A DNA stretch of 64,000 nucleotides from Corallincola platygyrae (GTDB taxonomy: Bacteria > Pseudomonadota > Gammaproteobacteria > Enterobacterales > Neiellaceae). Shown in pieces: positions 26,162-35,259 of this stretch; position 1 is the stretch's first letter, and each line of letters starts with the position of its first letter. The notes beneath the pieces are model-generated. The model was not told where the DNA came from. It was given only the letters and a program-made list of their open reading frames with translations, and did no database searches. The stretch spans positions 248,001 through 312,000 of the forward strand of contig NZ_BAABLI010000008.1 of assembly GCF_039544265.1 (NCBI RefSeq), in the 5' to 3' direction. A program made the position numbers and the translations under genes.

Positions 26162-26362
26162 ATGTTCAGGACGAACGGTATGCCGCGGATACATGGTACC
26201 CAAAACACTTCGTGGGGCATGCAAATGTATAGGTGCGGCGATGTTCAGGACGAACGGTCGAAAAATTGCTCCTGCATTTCCGACATTTCCGCCATCCTTG
26301 GCGGTCGTATGCCGCGGATACATGGTACCCACTGCGCTTCGCGGGGCACGCTGTGTTCAGGA
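26162..26362 (+). repeat. Modular structured repeat cluster, copy A
   Basis: This cluster shares modules with the clusters at 30252 and 44026: GTTCAGGACGAAC units (26164, 26243, partial at 26354), a CTCCTGCATTTCC hairpin block, a CCGCCATCCTTGGCGG hairpin, a CACTTCGTGGGGCATGC block and a GCTTCGCGGGGCACGC block. Arms differ from the other clusters in a compensatory way. Open frames that cross it translate repeated DNA and are not genes. Confidence 0.9.
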
Positions 26363-26480
26363 CAAAACCAATCTGGACCCCCTCTGTGTAACCGCAGCCA
26401 TTTTTACTATCTTCACGATCTTTTCGTGGGTGATTGACGTAAAACCAGTCAGTTAAATCACCAACTGAAGAGGTCTGCTT

Positions 26481-26663
26481 ATGTTTCAGTTTCTGCGTCC
26501 AGATCCCGTGAAAAGAATGAAAAAGCGATATAACGCGATGTTGGAGCAAGCCATGTTGGCGCAACGGCGGGGCGATATTCGCAGCTATTCAATGATAAGT
26601 GCCGACGCTGAGGCGTTGTGGGGCGAAATTAGAGAGTTACAGCGAACACAGCAGAGTAAATAG
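26481..26663 (+). CDS. DUF6435 family small protein
   Basis: The 60-residue protein MFQFLRPDPVKRMKKRYNAM... with LEQAMLAQRRGDIRSYSMISADAEAL matches the DUF6435 family of small helical cytoplasmic proteins with unknown role (pattern: F-x-x-DP-x-K-x-x-K-x-Y, then AQR-x-GDIR-x-Y). GAAGAGG precedes the ATG. It ends before a bidirectional terminator shared with the peptidase gene. Confidence 0.82.
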   Translation: MFQFLRPDPVKRMKKRYNAMLEQAMLAQRRGDIRSYSMISADAEALWGEIRELQRTQQSK

Positions 26664-26680
26664 TCCTGTGCCCAGAAGTA

Positions 26681-26716
26681 AAAAAAGCCACTCAGACGAG
26701 TGGCTTTTAGTTTTTT
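26681..26716. terminator. Bidirectional terminator
   Basis: AAAAGCCACTC pairs with GAGTGGCTTTT around CAGAC, with an A-run on the left and T-runs on the right. It lies between the convergent DUF6435 and S9 peptidase genes. Confidence 0.92.
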
Positions 26717-26722
26717 ACACGG

Positions 26723-29206
26723 TTATTTCGCCAGGCACTCACCAAAGAGTTTGTGAATGCGACGATATTCATCAAGCCAGCTGGATGGCTGACGGAAGCC
26801 GTGTGGCTCAACCGGGAAGATCGCGGTTTCAAAGTCCTGCTTTTCAAGCTCAATCAAACGCTGCACTAAACGCACGACGTCCTGGAAGAACACGTTGTCA
26901 TCCAGCATCGGCGCATTGATCAGCAGCGGCTTGTTCAAACCTTCTGCGTGGTAGATGGGACTGCTACGCTCGTAAGCCAGAGGATCAACCTGCGGGGTAT
27001 TGAGGATATTGCTGGTATAGCCGTAGTTGTAATGAGCCCAATCCGTCACGGGACGAAGCGCCGAGCCGCACTGGAACAGGTCTGGCTGCGTAAACAGCGC
27101 CATAAAGGTCATGAAGCCACCGTAGCTACCGCCATAGGTACCAACACGCTGAGTATCGACATTGGCATTTTCACCCATCCAGCTAACACCATCCGCCAGA
27201 TCTTCAGTCTCAGGGCGACCCATATCGCGGTAAATGGCTGTACGCCAGTCTCGGCCGTAGCCCTTGGACGCACGATAGTCCATATCCATGACCACGTACC
27301 CTTGCTGGGTCAGCAGGCTGTGGAACATAAACTCGCGGAAGTAACCTGACCAGCCCAGGTGACTATTCTGCAGGTAACCTGCGCCGTGGTTAAAGATAAC
27401 GGCCGGGTACTTATCAGCTCGGCTCTTATCAAAGTCTGCCGGGTAGTAGACTCTGGCATAGATTGGATGTTCGGTGTGGCTGGAAGGCACCGCCACCACT
27501 TCTGGTAACACCCAGGGGTAGTCGCTGAAGGCCTTGCTGACGGTGTGGGTCAGACGCGTGGCTTTAGCGCCGCCTTTGACCTCTTGCAGGTACAGCTCTG
27601 TATGCTGATCTAACTTTGAGTGACTGAGTAGCAGCTTGTCTTCGGCCGGACTCAGTACGTACTCCGTCATACCGTTCAGGTCCGTCAGTTCATCGATCTT
27701 GCCGCTGGCCAAATCTACGCGGTAGATCTCGTAGATCCCCGGGTGTTTAGCATTGGCCTGGAAATAGATGAACTGGTCGTCTTGAGTCAGCGTTAGCTGG
27801 TCGACTTCATACTCACCCTTTGTCAGTGCTTTGGCGCGTTTGCCCGGCGTCATCAGATACAGGTGGGAGTAACCACTTTGCTCAGACAGGAAGTAGATAT
27901 CGTCTGATCGGTTCAGCCAACCGTAGCTGTTGAACTTGTAGTTGATCCAGGCTTCGTCACGCAGGTGGTGCAGACTGTTTAAGCGCTGGTTTTGCCAATC
28001 GAGTTCAGCCAGCCAGCGGTCTTTGTTATCCCATGTCGCTACCATCAGGGCGACACGTGTGCCATCTTTGTTCCACTGAATGGCGGACTGAGACCAGTAC
28101 CAATCATCGATTAGAAGCAGGTTTCTACCTTTGTCCTCTTCCGGTGGCTGGTATTCGTCACCATAGATTTTGGCGTTTTCAGCGCGGACCCTGGCTAGGA
28201 CATCATCGCCCAAGCCCGGCAGGAAGCTGGTATCGATCTGCTGTAATTCGTTGTTAGCCAGACCCAGGCTCCAGAAGCTGACTTCAGGGGCTTTTTGGTC
28301 ATGTACGCGTTGGCGAACGCTGACACTTTCGATGCGTCCATCCTGACCGATGTAATTCGGCATGATGTCGCCATCTGGGCGCTCCTGTTTTTCACGCAAC
28401 ACGATGATAAGTCGGTCGCCGGCTGGAGACAGGCTGGTTTCTATCACCTCTTTGCCTTCGCCCAAATAAACGGGCGCTACCGCCATAGTGGGATCATCGG
28501 CCAAACGAGCCTGTTTCTCGGCATCTTTTTCTGCCGCTCTTTGTTGTTTCAGTGCGACATAAGCGATCAGCTTGTGCTGTTCGCGAGCAATATGGTCTTC
28601 AGGCTCTGGCACTGCCTCTGGGGCTTCGCTTAGTTGCAAGTCGGTCAGTTGCTGAATCTGACCTGAGGAGAGAGACACGGTGAAATAGTTAAAACCGCGT
28701 TTGAATGCCAATAACTCGTTGCTTAGCCACAGTGGGGAAGCATCCTGGTTGCTGGTTTGTGTCAGGACGCGAACGGTATCGTCTTTAACACTGCGCAGTA
28801 AGATGTTTCCTTGCCAGCTATAGGCAACATTAAGGTTATCTGGACTTAACTCGCCTGCAGCTTTGCCGAATCGGTATTCATCTGCAAGGGAGACTACATC
28901 GCCGTTGCCGCTGCCAGCAACAGCACGTTTAACCAGTTGGTACTGTTCTTTGCCGACAACCTTTTGTTGGTAGAAAAGGTGACTGCCATCATCGCTCCAA
29001 AACGGCGCTAAAGGCGCGTTACCCATCCAATCGGGGTGAGCCATGATCTTTTCCAATGTCAGTGTTTCACTTGGTTTAAGCGTATCGACAGCGGGAGGAG
29101 TGATCTTCTTGGGGGCTGTGTACTGGAGCTGAGCATCAGACTCCGGTGTTGTTGATGCGCAGGCAGTAATTGCCAGGCTCAACCCTAAAATAAGGCCCTT
29201 TTTCAT
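26723..29206 (-). CDS. S9 family (prolyl oligopeptidase-type) peptidase lipoprotein
   Basis: The 827-residue protein has a signal peptide with lipobox ITAC (Cys16), a beta-propeller-like part with DPP IV-type N-terminal elements (about 60-560) and an alpha/beta-hydrolase domain (about 570-827). The catalytic residues are visible: Ser694 in YGGSYGGF, Asp769/770 in APMLDDNVFFQ and His802 in VEPHGF. It should be anchored in the envelope, cleaving short peptides after proline or alanine. It is a single gene with its own terminator, and its promoter region faces the PEP-CTERM gene. Confidence 0.93.
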   Translation of the reverse strand: MKKGLILGLSLAITACASTTPESDAQLQYTAPKKITPPAVDTLKPSETLTLEKIMAHPDWMGNAPLAPFWSDDGSHLFYQQKVVGKEQYQLVKRAVAGSGNGDVVSLADEYRFGKAAGELSPDNLNVAYSWQGNILLRSVKDDTVRVLTQTSNQDASPLWLSNELLAFKRGFNYFTVSLSSGQIQQLTDLQLSEAPEAVPEPEDHIAREQHKLIAYVALKQQRAAEKDAEKQARLADDPTMAVAPVYLGEGKEVIETSLSPAGDRLIIVLREKQERPDGDIMPNYIGQDGRIESVSVRQRVHDQKAPEVSFWSLGLANNELQQIDTSFLPGLGDDVLARVRAENAKIYGDEYQPPEEDKGRNLLLIDDWYWSQSAIQWNKDGTRVALMVATWDNKDRWLAELDWQNQRLNSLHHLRDEAWINYKFNSYGWLNRSDDIYFLSEQSGYSHLYLMTPGKRAKALTKGEYEVDQLTLTQDDQFIYFQANAKHPGIYEIYRVDLASGKIDELTDLNGMTEYVLSPAEDKLLLSHSKLDQHTELYLQEVKGGAKATRLTHTVSKAFSDYPWVLPEVVAVPSSHTEHPIYARVYYPADFDKSRADKYPAVIFNHGAGYLQNSHLGWSGYFREFMFHSLLTQQGYVVMDMDYRASKGYGRDWRTAIYRDMGRPETEDLADGVSWMGENANVDTQRVGTYGGSYGGFMTFMALFTQPDLFQCGSALRPVTDWAHYNYGYTSNILNTPQVDPLAYERSSPIYHAEGLNKPLLINAPMLDDNVFFQDVVRLVQRLIELEKQDFETAIFPVEPHGFRQPSSWLDEYRRIHKLFGECLAK

Positions 29207-29417
29207 GCTGGAATCCTAAGGTTTTTATTATCTTCTCTGGAGGAGTCGGCGTATCACCGTTGCGGCAGTATACCTCAGCACGGGCATTGGCTCACCTGGT
29301 GAAGTCAGGGGATGGGTTTATATTGAAAGTTAGTGTTTGCTTATTTTACGGTTTCTTCCAATGGCTCCTTGAGTGTGAAGTTAACACATTGAATATATGA
29401 GCTTTGTGAAATTGGCT

Positions 29418-29433
29418 TGTGATATGCATCACT
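29418..29433 (+). promoter_or_regulatory. CRP-like site upstream of the PEP-CTERM gene
   Basis: TGTGATATGCATCACT fits the CRP pattern TGTGA-N6-TCACA with one mismatch. Arms GTGAT/ATCAC are perfect. It lies 40 bases before the coding start at 29473, close to the expected -35/-10 region. Confidence 0.5.
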
Positions 29434-29472
29434 CAAATTAGGTATGGGCGTTTGTATTTATAACGGAGAAGA

Positions 29473-30201
29473 ATGATGAGAGCAGCTGTATCACTTTCTG
29501 CCGTATTCGCCATCCTGTTGTCTGGGCATTCTGTTGCTGCTTTAGTGGATTGCGATACGTATGTGACTGCTTCAAACGAAGTCTGTCTTGATTATGATGA
29601 TTTTGGATTTACTACCACGGACGATGCGGTTCCGCCTTCAACTCTGGACCTGTTGATAACAGATAACAGTGATGTGGATGACACTTGGCTGTTTCATTTC
29701 AATACCAGCGGTGATGATGATGGTGCCTTTTTAGCCCTTGGTTTTGATCTCGACATCGATGCTACATGGAAGAGCGCATTGCAGGATGCCGGCCGCTGGA
29801 TGGTGTATGATCACTCGGTACCTGTAATGGTTAGCTTCGATCAGGAAGACGACACCAATGCATCAGCATTTGAGGCCAACGCGAACCTTAATGGTTTGCC
29901 AACCGATACCTTAACTGACGGTACATTCGATTCACTGATCGCTTTGGACAAACATGACGATCTGTTCGATATGCTGGTTAAGTTTGATGTTTCTGGCTTA
30001 GATGCTGAGCTTACAGATATCAATGCGTTTGGATTGCGTATGCAACGAACCGGTGATGACGAGGAACGTAGCTTCAAAGGCATTGCTGGTGGTTTTGAAA
30101 TTACGACGACTCGTATTGTGCCTGAGCCAGGACCTTTAGCCTTGTTTGGATTATTGGTTGCTGGTTTTGGTTGGCTGGTGTGGCGACGTCACCAAAGCTA
30201 A
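29473..30201 (+). CDS. PEP-CTERM sorting-signal protein
   Basis: The 242-residue protein has a signal peptide (residues 1-23), an acidic Asp/Thr-rich body with no recognised fold, and a PEP-CTERM tail: VPEPGPLALF, a hydrophobic helix (GLLVAGFGWLVW) and the basic RRHQS end. This tail is recognised by exosortase, so the protein should be processed at the membrane and exported, often together with an extracellular polysaccharide. The exosortase gene is not in this window. Two ATGs are adjacent (29473, 29476); GGAGAA fits either. A terminator follows. Confidence 0.85.
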   Translation: MMRAAVSLSAVFAILLSGHSVAALVDCDTYVTASNEVCLDYDDFGFTTTDDAVPPSTLDLLITDNSDVDDTWLFHFNTSGDDDGAFLALGFDLDIDATWKSALQDAGRWMVYDHSVPVMVSFDQEDDTNASAFEANANLNGLPTDTLTDGTFDSLIALDKHDDLFDMLVKFDVSGLDAELTDINAFGLRMQRTGDDEERSFKGIAGGFEITTTRIVPEPGPLALFGLLVAGFGWLVWRRHQS

Positions 30202-30225
30202 AAGAGAAACTGAGCGGCTAGATTT

Positions 30226-30251
30226 AACGCGCCCCCTGTGGGCGCGTTTTT
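30226..30251 (+). terminator. Intrinsic terminator after the PEP-CTERM gene
   Basis: AACGCGCCC (30226-30234) pairs with GGGCGCGTT (30240-30248), followed by T to 30251. Repeat cluster B starts at 30252. Confidence 0.92.
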
Positions 30252-30562
30252 ATGTACAGGAAGTACGGTATGTCGCGGGTGCATGGATGCACAGGAGCGA
30301 CGATGTACAGGAGGTACGGCCGAAAATTGCTCCTGCATTTTCGGCATTTCCGCCATCCATGGCGGTCGTATGCCTGACGCGGGTGCACGGTACCCAATAC
30401 ACTTCGTGGGGCATGCAAATGCACTAGAGCGATGATACCCACTACGCTTCGCGGGGCACGCTGTGTACAGGAAGTACGGCCGAAAATTACTCCTGCATTT
30501 TCGCCATTTCCGCCATCCATGGCGGTCGTATGCCTGACGCGGGCGCATGGTATCGAATACAC
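30252..30562 (+). repeat. Modular structured repeat cluster, copy B (largest)
   Basis: About 310 bases made of the same modules as clusters A and C: GTACAGGAAGTAC units (30254, 30304 variant, 30467), two CCGAAAATT/ATTTTCGG hairpin blocks (30318 and 30478) each followed by CCGCCATCCATGGCGG, the GTACCCAATACACTTCGTGG block and the ACTACGCTTCGCGGGG block. It fills nearly all the space between the terminator at 30251 and the dnaB promoter region. Confidence 0.92.
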
Positions 30563-30673
30563 TCCTCTCCAAATAAAATCGATTTATTGGATCTAGTTTA
30601 GGTTTAGCTGCTTTATTCGATGGGCGGTATTAGCGATAATAACCGACCCTCGTTAATCAGGTTTTAAGTTCAG

Positions 30674-32101
30674 ATGGCGTCTACACCCAGCTCATCCTTT
30701 AAGGGTAACTTTAAGAAAGACTTTAAGCGCGACCGAGACCAGTTGGTTGAAGCGCTGAAAGTACCACCGCACTCTATTGAAGCGGAGCAGTCGGTGCTGG
30801 GTGGCTTGATGCTGGATAACGAAGCCTGGGACCGTGTTGCTGAACGTGTGGGTCACAACGACTTCTATCAACGCTCACATCGTTTGATTTTTGAAGCGAT
30901 GGCGCGGCTGATTGAAAGCGGCCAGCCTATTGACCTGTTGACCGTTTCAGAAACCCTGGAAAACGAAAACCAGCTCGATGATGCTGGCGGCTTTGCCTAT
31001 CTCGGTGAGATGGCGAAAAACACCCCCAGTGCCGCCAATATCAATGCCTATGCTGAAATTGTGCGTGAGCGTGCGGTTGTTCGCGAGATGATCAGCGTGG
31101 CTAATGAGATCGCTGAAGCGGGTTTTGATACCGAAGGGCGTGACAGTGCTGAGCTGCTCAATATGGCGGAATCAAAAGTCTTCGCCATTGCCGAACGTCG
31201 TGCCAGTAAAGGGGATGAAGGGCCTCAGGACCTGAACTCCATCTTGGGTAAAACGGTTTCCAAAATTGAAGACCTGTTCCGCAATCCAACGGACGGTATC
31301 ACTGGTGTATCTTCCGGCTTTTCCGATCTGGATAAGATGACCAGCGGTTTGCAGGGCAGTGACCTGATTATTGTTGCAGCCCGTCCATCAATGGGTAAAA
31401 CCACCTTTGCCATGAACCTGTGTGAAAATGCAGCGTTGAGACAGGATAAACCTGTGCTCATCTTCTCATTGGAGATGCCTGCTGAGCAGATCATGATGCG
31501 TATGTTGGCCTCACTCAGTCGTGTCGACCAGACCCGCGTGCGTACTGGCCAGTTGCAGGATGAAGACTGGGCTCGTATCTCCTCCACCATGGGCATGATG
31601 ATGGAACAGGGCAAGATGTATATTGATGATTCATCAGGCCTTTCTCCCACAGAGGTACGCTCCCGCGCTCGACGAGTTGCGCGAGAACATGGTGGTCTAA
31701 GCATGATCATGGTGGACTACCTGCAGCTGATGCAGGTGCCCGGCATGAGTGAAAACCGGACGCTTGAGATCGCTGAGATCTCTCGCTCATTGAAAGCGCT
31801 GGCTAAAGAACTGAACATTCCCGTCGTTGCTCTGTCTCAGCTTAACCGTTCATTGGAACAACGTGCTGATAAACGCCCGGTAAACTCGGATTTGCGTGAA
31901 TCGGGAGCGATTGAGCAGGATGCCGACCTGATTATGTTCATTTACCGAGATGAGGTGTATCACGACGATAGTCCGGATAAAGGCACCGCTGAGATCATTA
32001 TTGGTAAACAACGTAACGGCCCAATTGGCCGTGTGCGACTGACTTTCCAGGGACAGTTCTCCCGTTTCGACAACTTCGCCGGGCCACAACCCGAGGATTA
32101 A
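30674..32101 (+). CDS. dnaB: Replicative DNA helicase
   Basis: The 475-residue protein has the DnaB plan: an N-terminal helical domain (about residues 30-180, PPHSIEAEQSVLGGLMLD), a linker and the RecA-like C-terminal domain. Visible motifs are Walker A ARPSMGKT (about 236-243), LEMPAEQ, Walker B SMIMVDYLQLM and the arginine-finger region GAIEQDADLIMFIYRDEVY. It unwinds DNA at the replication fork as a hexamer. alr follows after six bases, the common dnaB-alr pairing of gammaproteobacteria. The ribosomal-protein genes often found upstream are absent here. Confidence 0.97.
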   Translation: MASTPSSSFKGNFKKDFKRDRDQLVEALKVPPHSIEAEQSVLGGLMLDNEAWDRVAERVGHNDFYQRSHRLIFEAMARLIESGQPIDLLTVSETLENENQLDDAGGFAYLGEMAKNTPSAANINAYAEIVRERAVVREMISVANEIAEAGFDTEGRDSAELLNMAESKVFAIAERRASKGDEGPQDLNSILGKTVSKIEDLFRNPTDGITGVSSGFSDLDKMTSGLQGSDLIIVAARPSMGKTTFAMNLCENAALRQDKPVLIFSLEMPAEQIMMRMLASLSRVDQTRVRTGQLQDEDWARISSTMGMMMEQGKMYIDDSSGLSPTEVRSRARRVAREHGGLSMIMVDYLQLMQVPGMSENRTLEIAEISRSLKALAKELNIPVVALSQLNRSLEQRADKRPVNSDLRESGAIEQDADLIMFIYRDEVYHDDSPDKGTAEIIIGKQRNGPIGRVRLTFQGQFSRFDNFAGPQPED

Positions 32102-32107
32102 CCACTT

Positions 32108-33205
32108 TTGCTCACTGCTCACGCTGTTATTGATTTAGCTGCCCTGCGCCATAACTTGGCGCGGGTACGCGACTACGCGCCTGAAAGCCAGGTGCTTGCT
32201 GTTATCAAAGCCAATGGTTATGGCCACGGCGCACTGGCTGTGGCCGAGGCACTGTCAACGGCTGATGCATTTGCTGTTGCCCGTCTTGAGGAAGCATTGA
32301 AACTGCGTAAAGGCGGTATTGAACACCCCATCCTACTACTTGAGGGAGTGTTTGATCCTGGCGAGCTGGGCGTCGCTGCAGCACACGGTTGCGAAATCGG
32401 CGTGCATTCGATGTCTCAGTTGGAAGCTCTGGAGCGTGCCCATCTGCATAGTCCCGTCACCGTATGGCTGAAAATTGACTCAGGGATGCATCGCCTAGGC
32501 GTGGCGCCTGAGCAGGCTGCTGAATTCTATCAGCGGTTGCAGAAAACACCTTCGGTAAAAAACGTGGTGTTGATGACGCATTTTGCGTCTGCCGATGAAC
32601 CTGAAACCGGTCAGACAGAGGCCCAACTGGCTCTCTTCAACCAATGCACCCAAACCTGGCAGAAAGACCTGCGCTCACTGGCCAATTCAGCTGCGATTAT
32701 CGAAAATCCAGAAGCTCAAAAAGATTGGGTTCGCCCCGGAGTGATGCTGTATGGCGCCTCTCCGTTTGCGGACAAAGATGCTCACGAGCTGGGTTTAAAA
32801 CCGGCGATGACCTTGAAAACAAGGGTTATTGCTGTCCGTGACCTAAAAGCTGGTGGCAGTGTCGGTTATGGCGCCACCTGGCAAGCGACAGAAGACACCC
32901 GCCTTGTGGTCGTTGCTATGGGTTATGGTGACGGCTACCCCCGTCATGCCCCTAGCGGTACACCCGTCATGATAAACGGCAAGCGCTATCCCATTGTGGG
33001 ACGTGTTTCCATGGATATGATCACGGTCGATATTGGTGACGCTGATATCAAAGAGGGCGACCAGGTGATCCTGTGGGGGGATAACCCGACCGTAGATGAG
33101 ATTGCCATGCTATGTGGCACCATAGGTTATGAACTGCTGTGCAATATCACTACGCGAGTGGTGTATCACTATATCGACAGTGAAAACCCCGCAGAGGTTC
33201 GTTAG
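32108..33205 (+). CDS. alr: Alanine racemase
   Basis: The 365-residue PLP enzyme has the catalytic lysine Lys34 in VIKANGYGHG and the second catalytic residue in the SVGYGATW motif, with GRVSMDMITVD near the C-terminal barrel. It makes D-alanine for peptidoglycan. The start is a TTG at 32108, six bases after the dnaB stop, and aligns with the E. coli start. Co-transcription with dnaB is very likely. Confidence 0.96.
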   Translation: MLTAHAVIDLAALRHNLARVRDYAPESQVLAVIKANGYGHGALAVAEALSTADAFAVARLEEALKLRKGGIEHPILLLEGVFDPGELGVAAAHGCEIGVHSMSQLEALERAHLHSPVTVWLKIDSGMHRLGVAPEQAAEFYQRLQKTPSVKNVVLMTHFASADEPETGQTEAQLALFNQCTQTWQKDLRSLANSAAIIENPEAQKDWVRPGVMLYGASPFADKDAHELGLKPAMTLKTRVIAVRDLKAGGSVGYGATWQATEDTRLVVVAMGYGDGYPRHAPSGTPVMINGKRYPIVGRVSMDMITVDIGDADIKEGDQVILWGDNPTVDEIAMLCGTIGYELLCNITTRVVYHYIDSENPAEVR

Positions 33206-33280
33206 TTCAGGTTTTCAGCTCTGTCTTGGCGCTCTGTTGCCCCGATTCGATTTGATTTCGTTTACTCTTTTGACAAAAGC

Positions 33281-33982
33281 ATGAGAATAAAAACGAAGCA
33301 AAGGATGCGTAACACCTTCAACTTGGTGGCCGGCTTGATGTTGCTGGCCAGCTTTTTCTGCGTAGGCTGCTCAACACGCTGGCAGTATTTACCGACTGAC
33401 GAAGAACTCAATCAGCCTCTACCCAAAATCTATGTGGTAGGCCACGGTTGGCATACTGGCCTGGTGGTGCCTGCGTCAGCCATTCCCAAGGACTTGGCGG
33501 AGATACATCAAACTCTGCCGTTTTCCGCTTTCTACGAAATTGGGTGGGGAGACAAGGGCTTTTATCAGGCCGACGAGATCACCTCTGGCATTACCGTGCG
33601 CGCCATCTTCTGGCCAACAGAGAGCGTTATGCATGTTGTTTCTTTGCCTAAAGAGCCACAGACCTTCTTTCCTCAATCTGATGTGGTTGAACTCAAACTG
33701 TCCCAACAGGCGCTGGATAAGTTGATGGTGGCGATTAGTCGTAGTTTTGCCAGAGATTCGCAGGGCGAAATTTTGCGAACCCAGAAAGGGTTGTATGGGC
33801 AAAGTTGGTTCTATCAGGGAGAGGGCAGTTACTACATGACTAACACCTGCAACACCTGGGTCGCCAAGATGTTGGATGAAGCCGGTGTACCTTTCCGTAC
33901 TTTTATGACCCTGACCTCCAGCAGTGTGATTGAGCAGGCAAAAGAAGCTGCGGCGAACTACCCGTGTGCAGAGGTCAACTAG
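33281..33982 (+). CDS. DUF2459 (TIGR02117) lipoprotein
   Basis: The 233-residue protein has a signal peptide with a lipobox ending at Cys30 (FFCVGC) and family blocks VVGHGWHTGLVVP, YEIGWGDKGFYQAD, GLYGQSWFYQGEGSYYMTNTCNTWVAKML. The GHGWHTG and NTCNTW motifs recall a Cys/His hydrolase of the papain-like type, but no activity is established for the family. The first ATG (33281) and the one at 33305 are both possible. It is convergent with nemA. Confidence 0.85.
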   Translation: MRIKTKQRMRNTFNLVAGLMLLASFFCVGCSTRWQYLPTDEELNQPLPKIYVVGHGWHTGLVVPASAIPKDLAEIHQTLPFSAFYEIGWGDKGFYQADEITSGITVRAIFWPTESVMHVVSLPKEPQTFFPQSDVVELKLSQQALDKLMVAISRSFARDSQGEILRTQKGLYGQSWFYQGEGSYYMTNTCNTWVAKMLDEAGVPFRTFMTLTSSSVIEQAKEAAANYPCAEVN

Positions 33983-34002
33983 CTCAGCCTTTCGGCTGAG
34001 CT
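33981..34002. terminator. Hairpin between convergent genes
   Basis: AGCTCAGCC pairs perfectly with GGCTGAGCT around a TTTC loop; it overlaps the end of the DUF2459 stop codon. No T-run follows, so termination is only likely. Confidence 0.6.
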
Positions 34003-34011
34003 ATTCAACTA

Positions 34012-35109
34012 TTACACTTGGTATTCTGGATAATCCGTTAAGCCTTTTTCTCCACCGCCAAACAAAGTCGCGGGGTCATGCTCGGTCCAGGGGTACCCCT
34101 GCTTAATACGTTCAGGTAGGTCGGGATTGGCGACAAACGGGCGGCCAAAGGCAACCATATCTGCCAGGCCAGATGCTATTGCGTCTTGCGCCCTTTCTGT
34201 GCTGTATTTGCCAGCGTAAATCAGTACGCCTTGATATGCATCGCGCAGCCCCTGCTTAAAGCTTTTCGCCATCTCTGGCGCGTCATCCCAGTCTGCTTCC
34301 GCGATATGCAGATAGACAATCTTGTGTTTGTTCAATAAAGCAGCCGCAGCTGTATAAGTCTCAATAGGGTTAGCATCGACAGTGCCATTTAGTGTGGTCA
34401 AAGGTGCTAATCGCACACCCACACGATCGGCGCCAATTGCACCAACCATGGCCGCAACAACTTCATCCAGAAATCGAAGGCGATTCTCCAGACTGCCGCC
34501 GTATTGATCGGTGCGCTGGTTTGATTCTGAATCAATAAACTGATTAATGAGATAGCCATTGGCGGCATGTAGTTCGATGCCGTCGAAACCGGCTTCTACG
34601 GCATTCAGAGCCGCCTGACGAAATTGCTCCACGACCTGCCGGATCTCTTCGACACTCATTTCTCTCGGTTCAACGACATCAACGAAGCCTGGTTCGTCAC
34701 TGCCGTTGTCGACAAAAACTTTCACATTCTCAGCTTTAATCGCTGAAGACGAGATAGGTTGTTGGCCATTTGTATTGTCAGGATGCGTCACTCTGCCAAC
34801 ATGCCAGAGTTGCGCAAATATTACGCCGCCTTTTTGGTGTACGGCGTCGGTGACTAGCTTCCAACCTTCTAGCTGCTGTGTCGAATAGATACCGGGAGTC
34901 CATGCGTACCCCTTACCCAGCTCCGAGATTTGTGTGCCTTCAGTGACGATCAGGCCTGCTGATGCTCGTTGCGCGTAGTACTCGGCCATTAGCGCATTAG
35001 CGACATCACCGGGTTGTGAAGCGCGAGAGCGAGTCATGGGCGGCATAACGATACGATTTGGCAATGTATGTTGACCCAGTTGGATAGTTCTGAACAGTGA
35101 ACTAGACAT
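34012..35109 (-). CDS. nemA: Old-yellow-enzyme alkene reductase (N-ethylmaleimide reductase type)
   Basis: The 365-residue FMN enzyme has the same length as E. coli NemA. Motifs include NRIVMPPMTRSRA, TEGTQIS, QLWHVGRVTHP, the substrate-binding pair HAANGYLINQF (His and Asn) and QYGGSLENRLRF. It reduces activated C=C bonds and electrophiles with NAD(P)H. Start ATG 35109 (MSSSLFRTIQLG) follows TTGGAG; the longer frame to 35196 has no family match. Its promoter region holds an inverted repeat (35260-35291) that may bind a NemR/TetR-type repressor; no regulator gene is adjacent. Confidence 0.94.
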   Translation of the reverse strand: MSSSLFRTIQLGQHTLPNRIVMPPMTRSRASQPGDVANALMAEYYAQRASAGLIVTEGTQISELGKGYAWTPGIYSTQQLEGWKLVTDAVHQKGGVIFAQLWHVGRVTHPDNTNGQQPISSSAIKAENVKVFVDNGSDEPGFVDVVEPREMSVEEIRQVVEQFRQAALNAVEAGFDGIELHAANGYLINQFIDSESNQRTDQYGGSLENRLRFLDEVVAAMVGAIGADRVGVRLAPLTTLNGTVDANPIETYTAAAALLNKHKIVYLHIAEADWDDAPEMAKSFKQGLRDAYQGVLIYAGKYSTERAQDAIASGLADMVAFGRPFVANPDLPERIKQGYPWTEHDPATLFGGGEKGLTDYPEYQV

Positions 35110-35259
35110 GGTAATGCTCCAAGGGATTAGGTGAGCCCGATTCGATGACCAATAGTGTAGTGCGGTTTCTATTGCGATTAAGAAGGTGAAAAGCAATTAA
35201 GCTTTGTGAAATTCGTAATAATCGTATCTACAGGAGTGTTTGAATAAGGGAAAATCTCT

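Noticed and set aside
26069..26564. Several open frames on both strands across the repeat cluster
   Set aside because: They translate the repeat modules themselves, occur in all frames and have no ribosome sites. The same artefact appears at 30146-30572 and 43968-44201.
30252..30562. Possible CRISPR array, because units recur at intervals
   Set aside because: The units differ in length and order, have no constant spacers and no cas genes are near. They are modules of a structured repeat.
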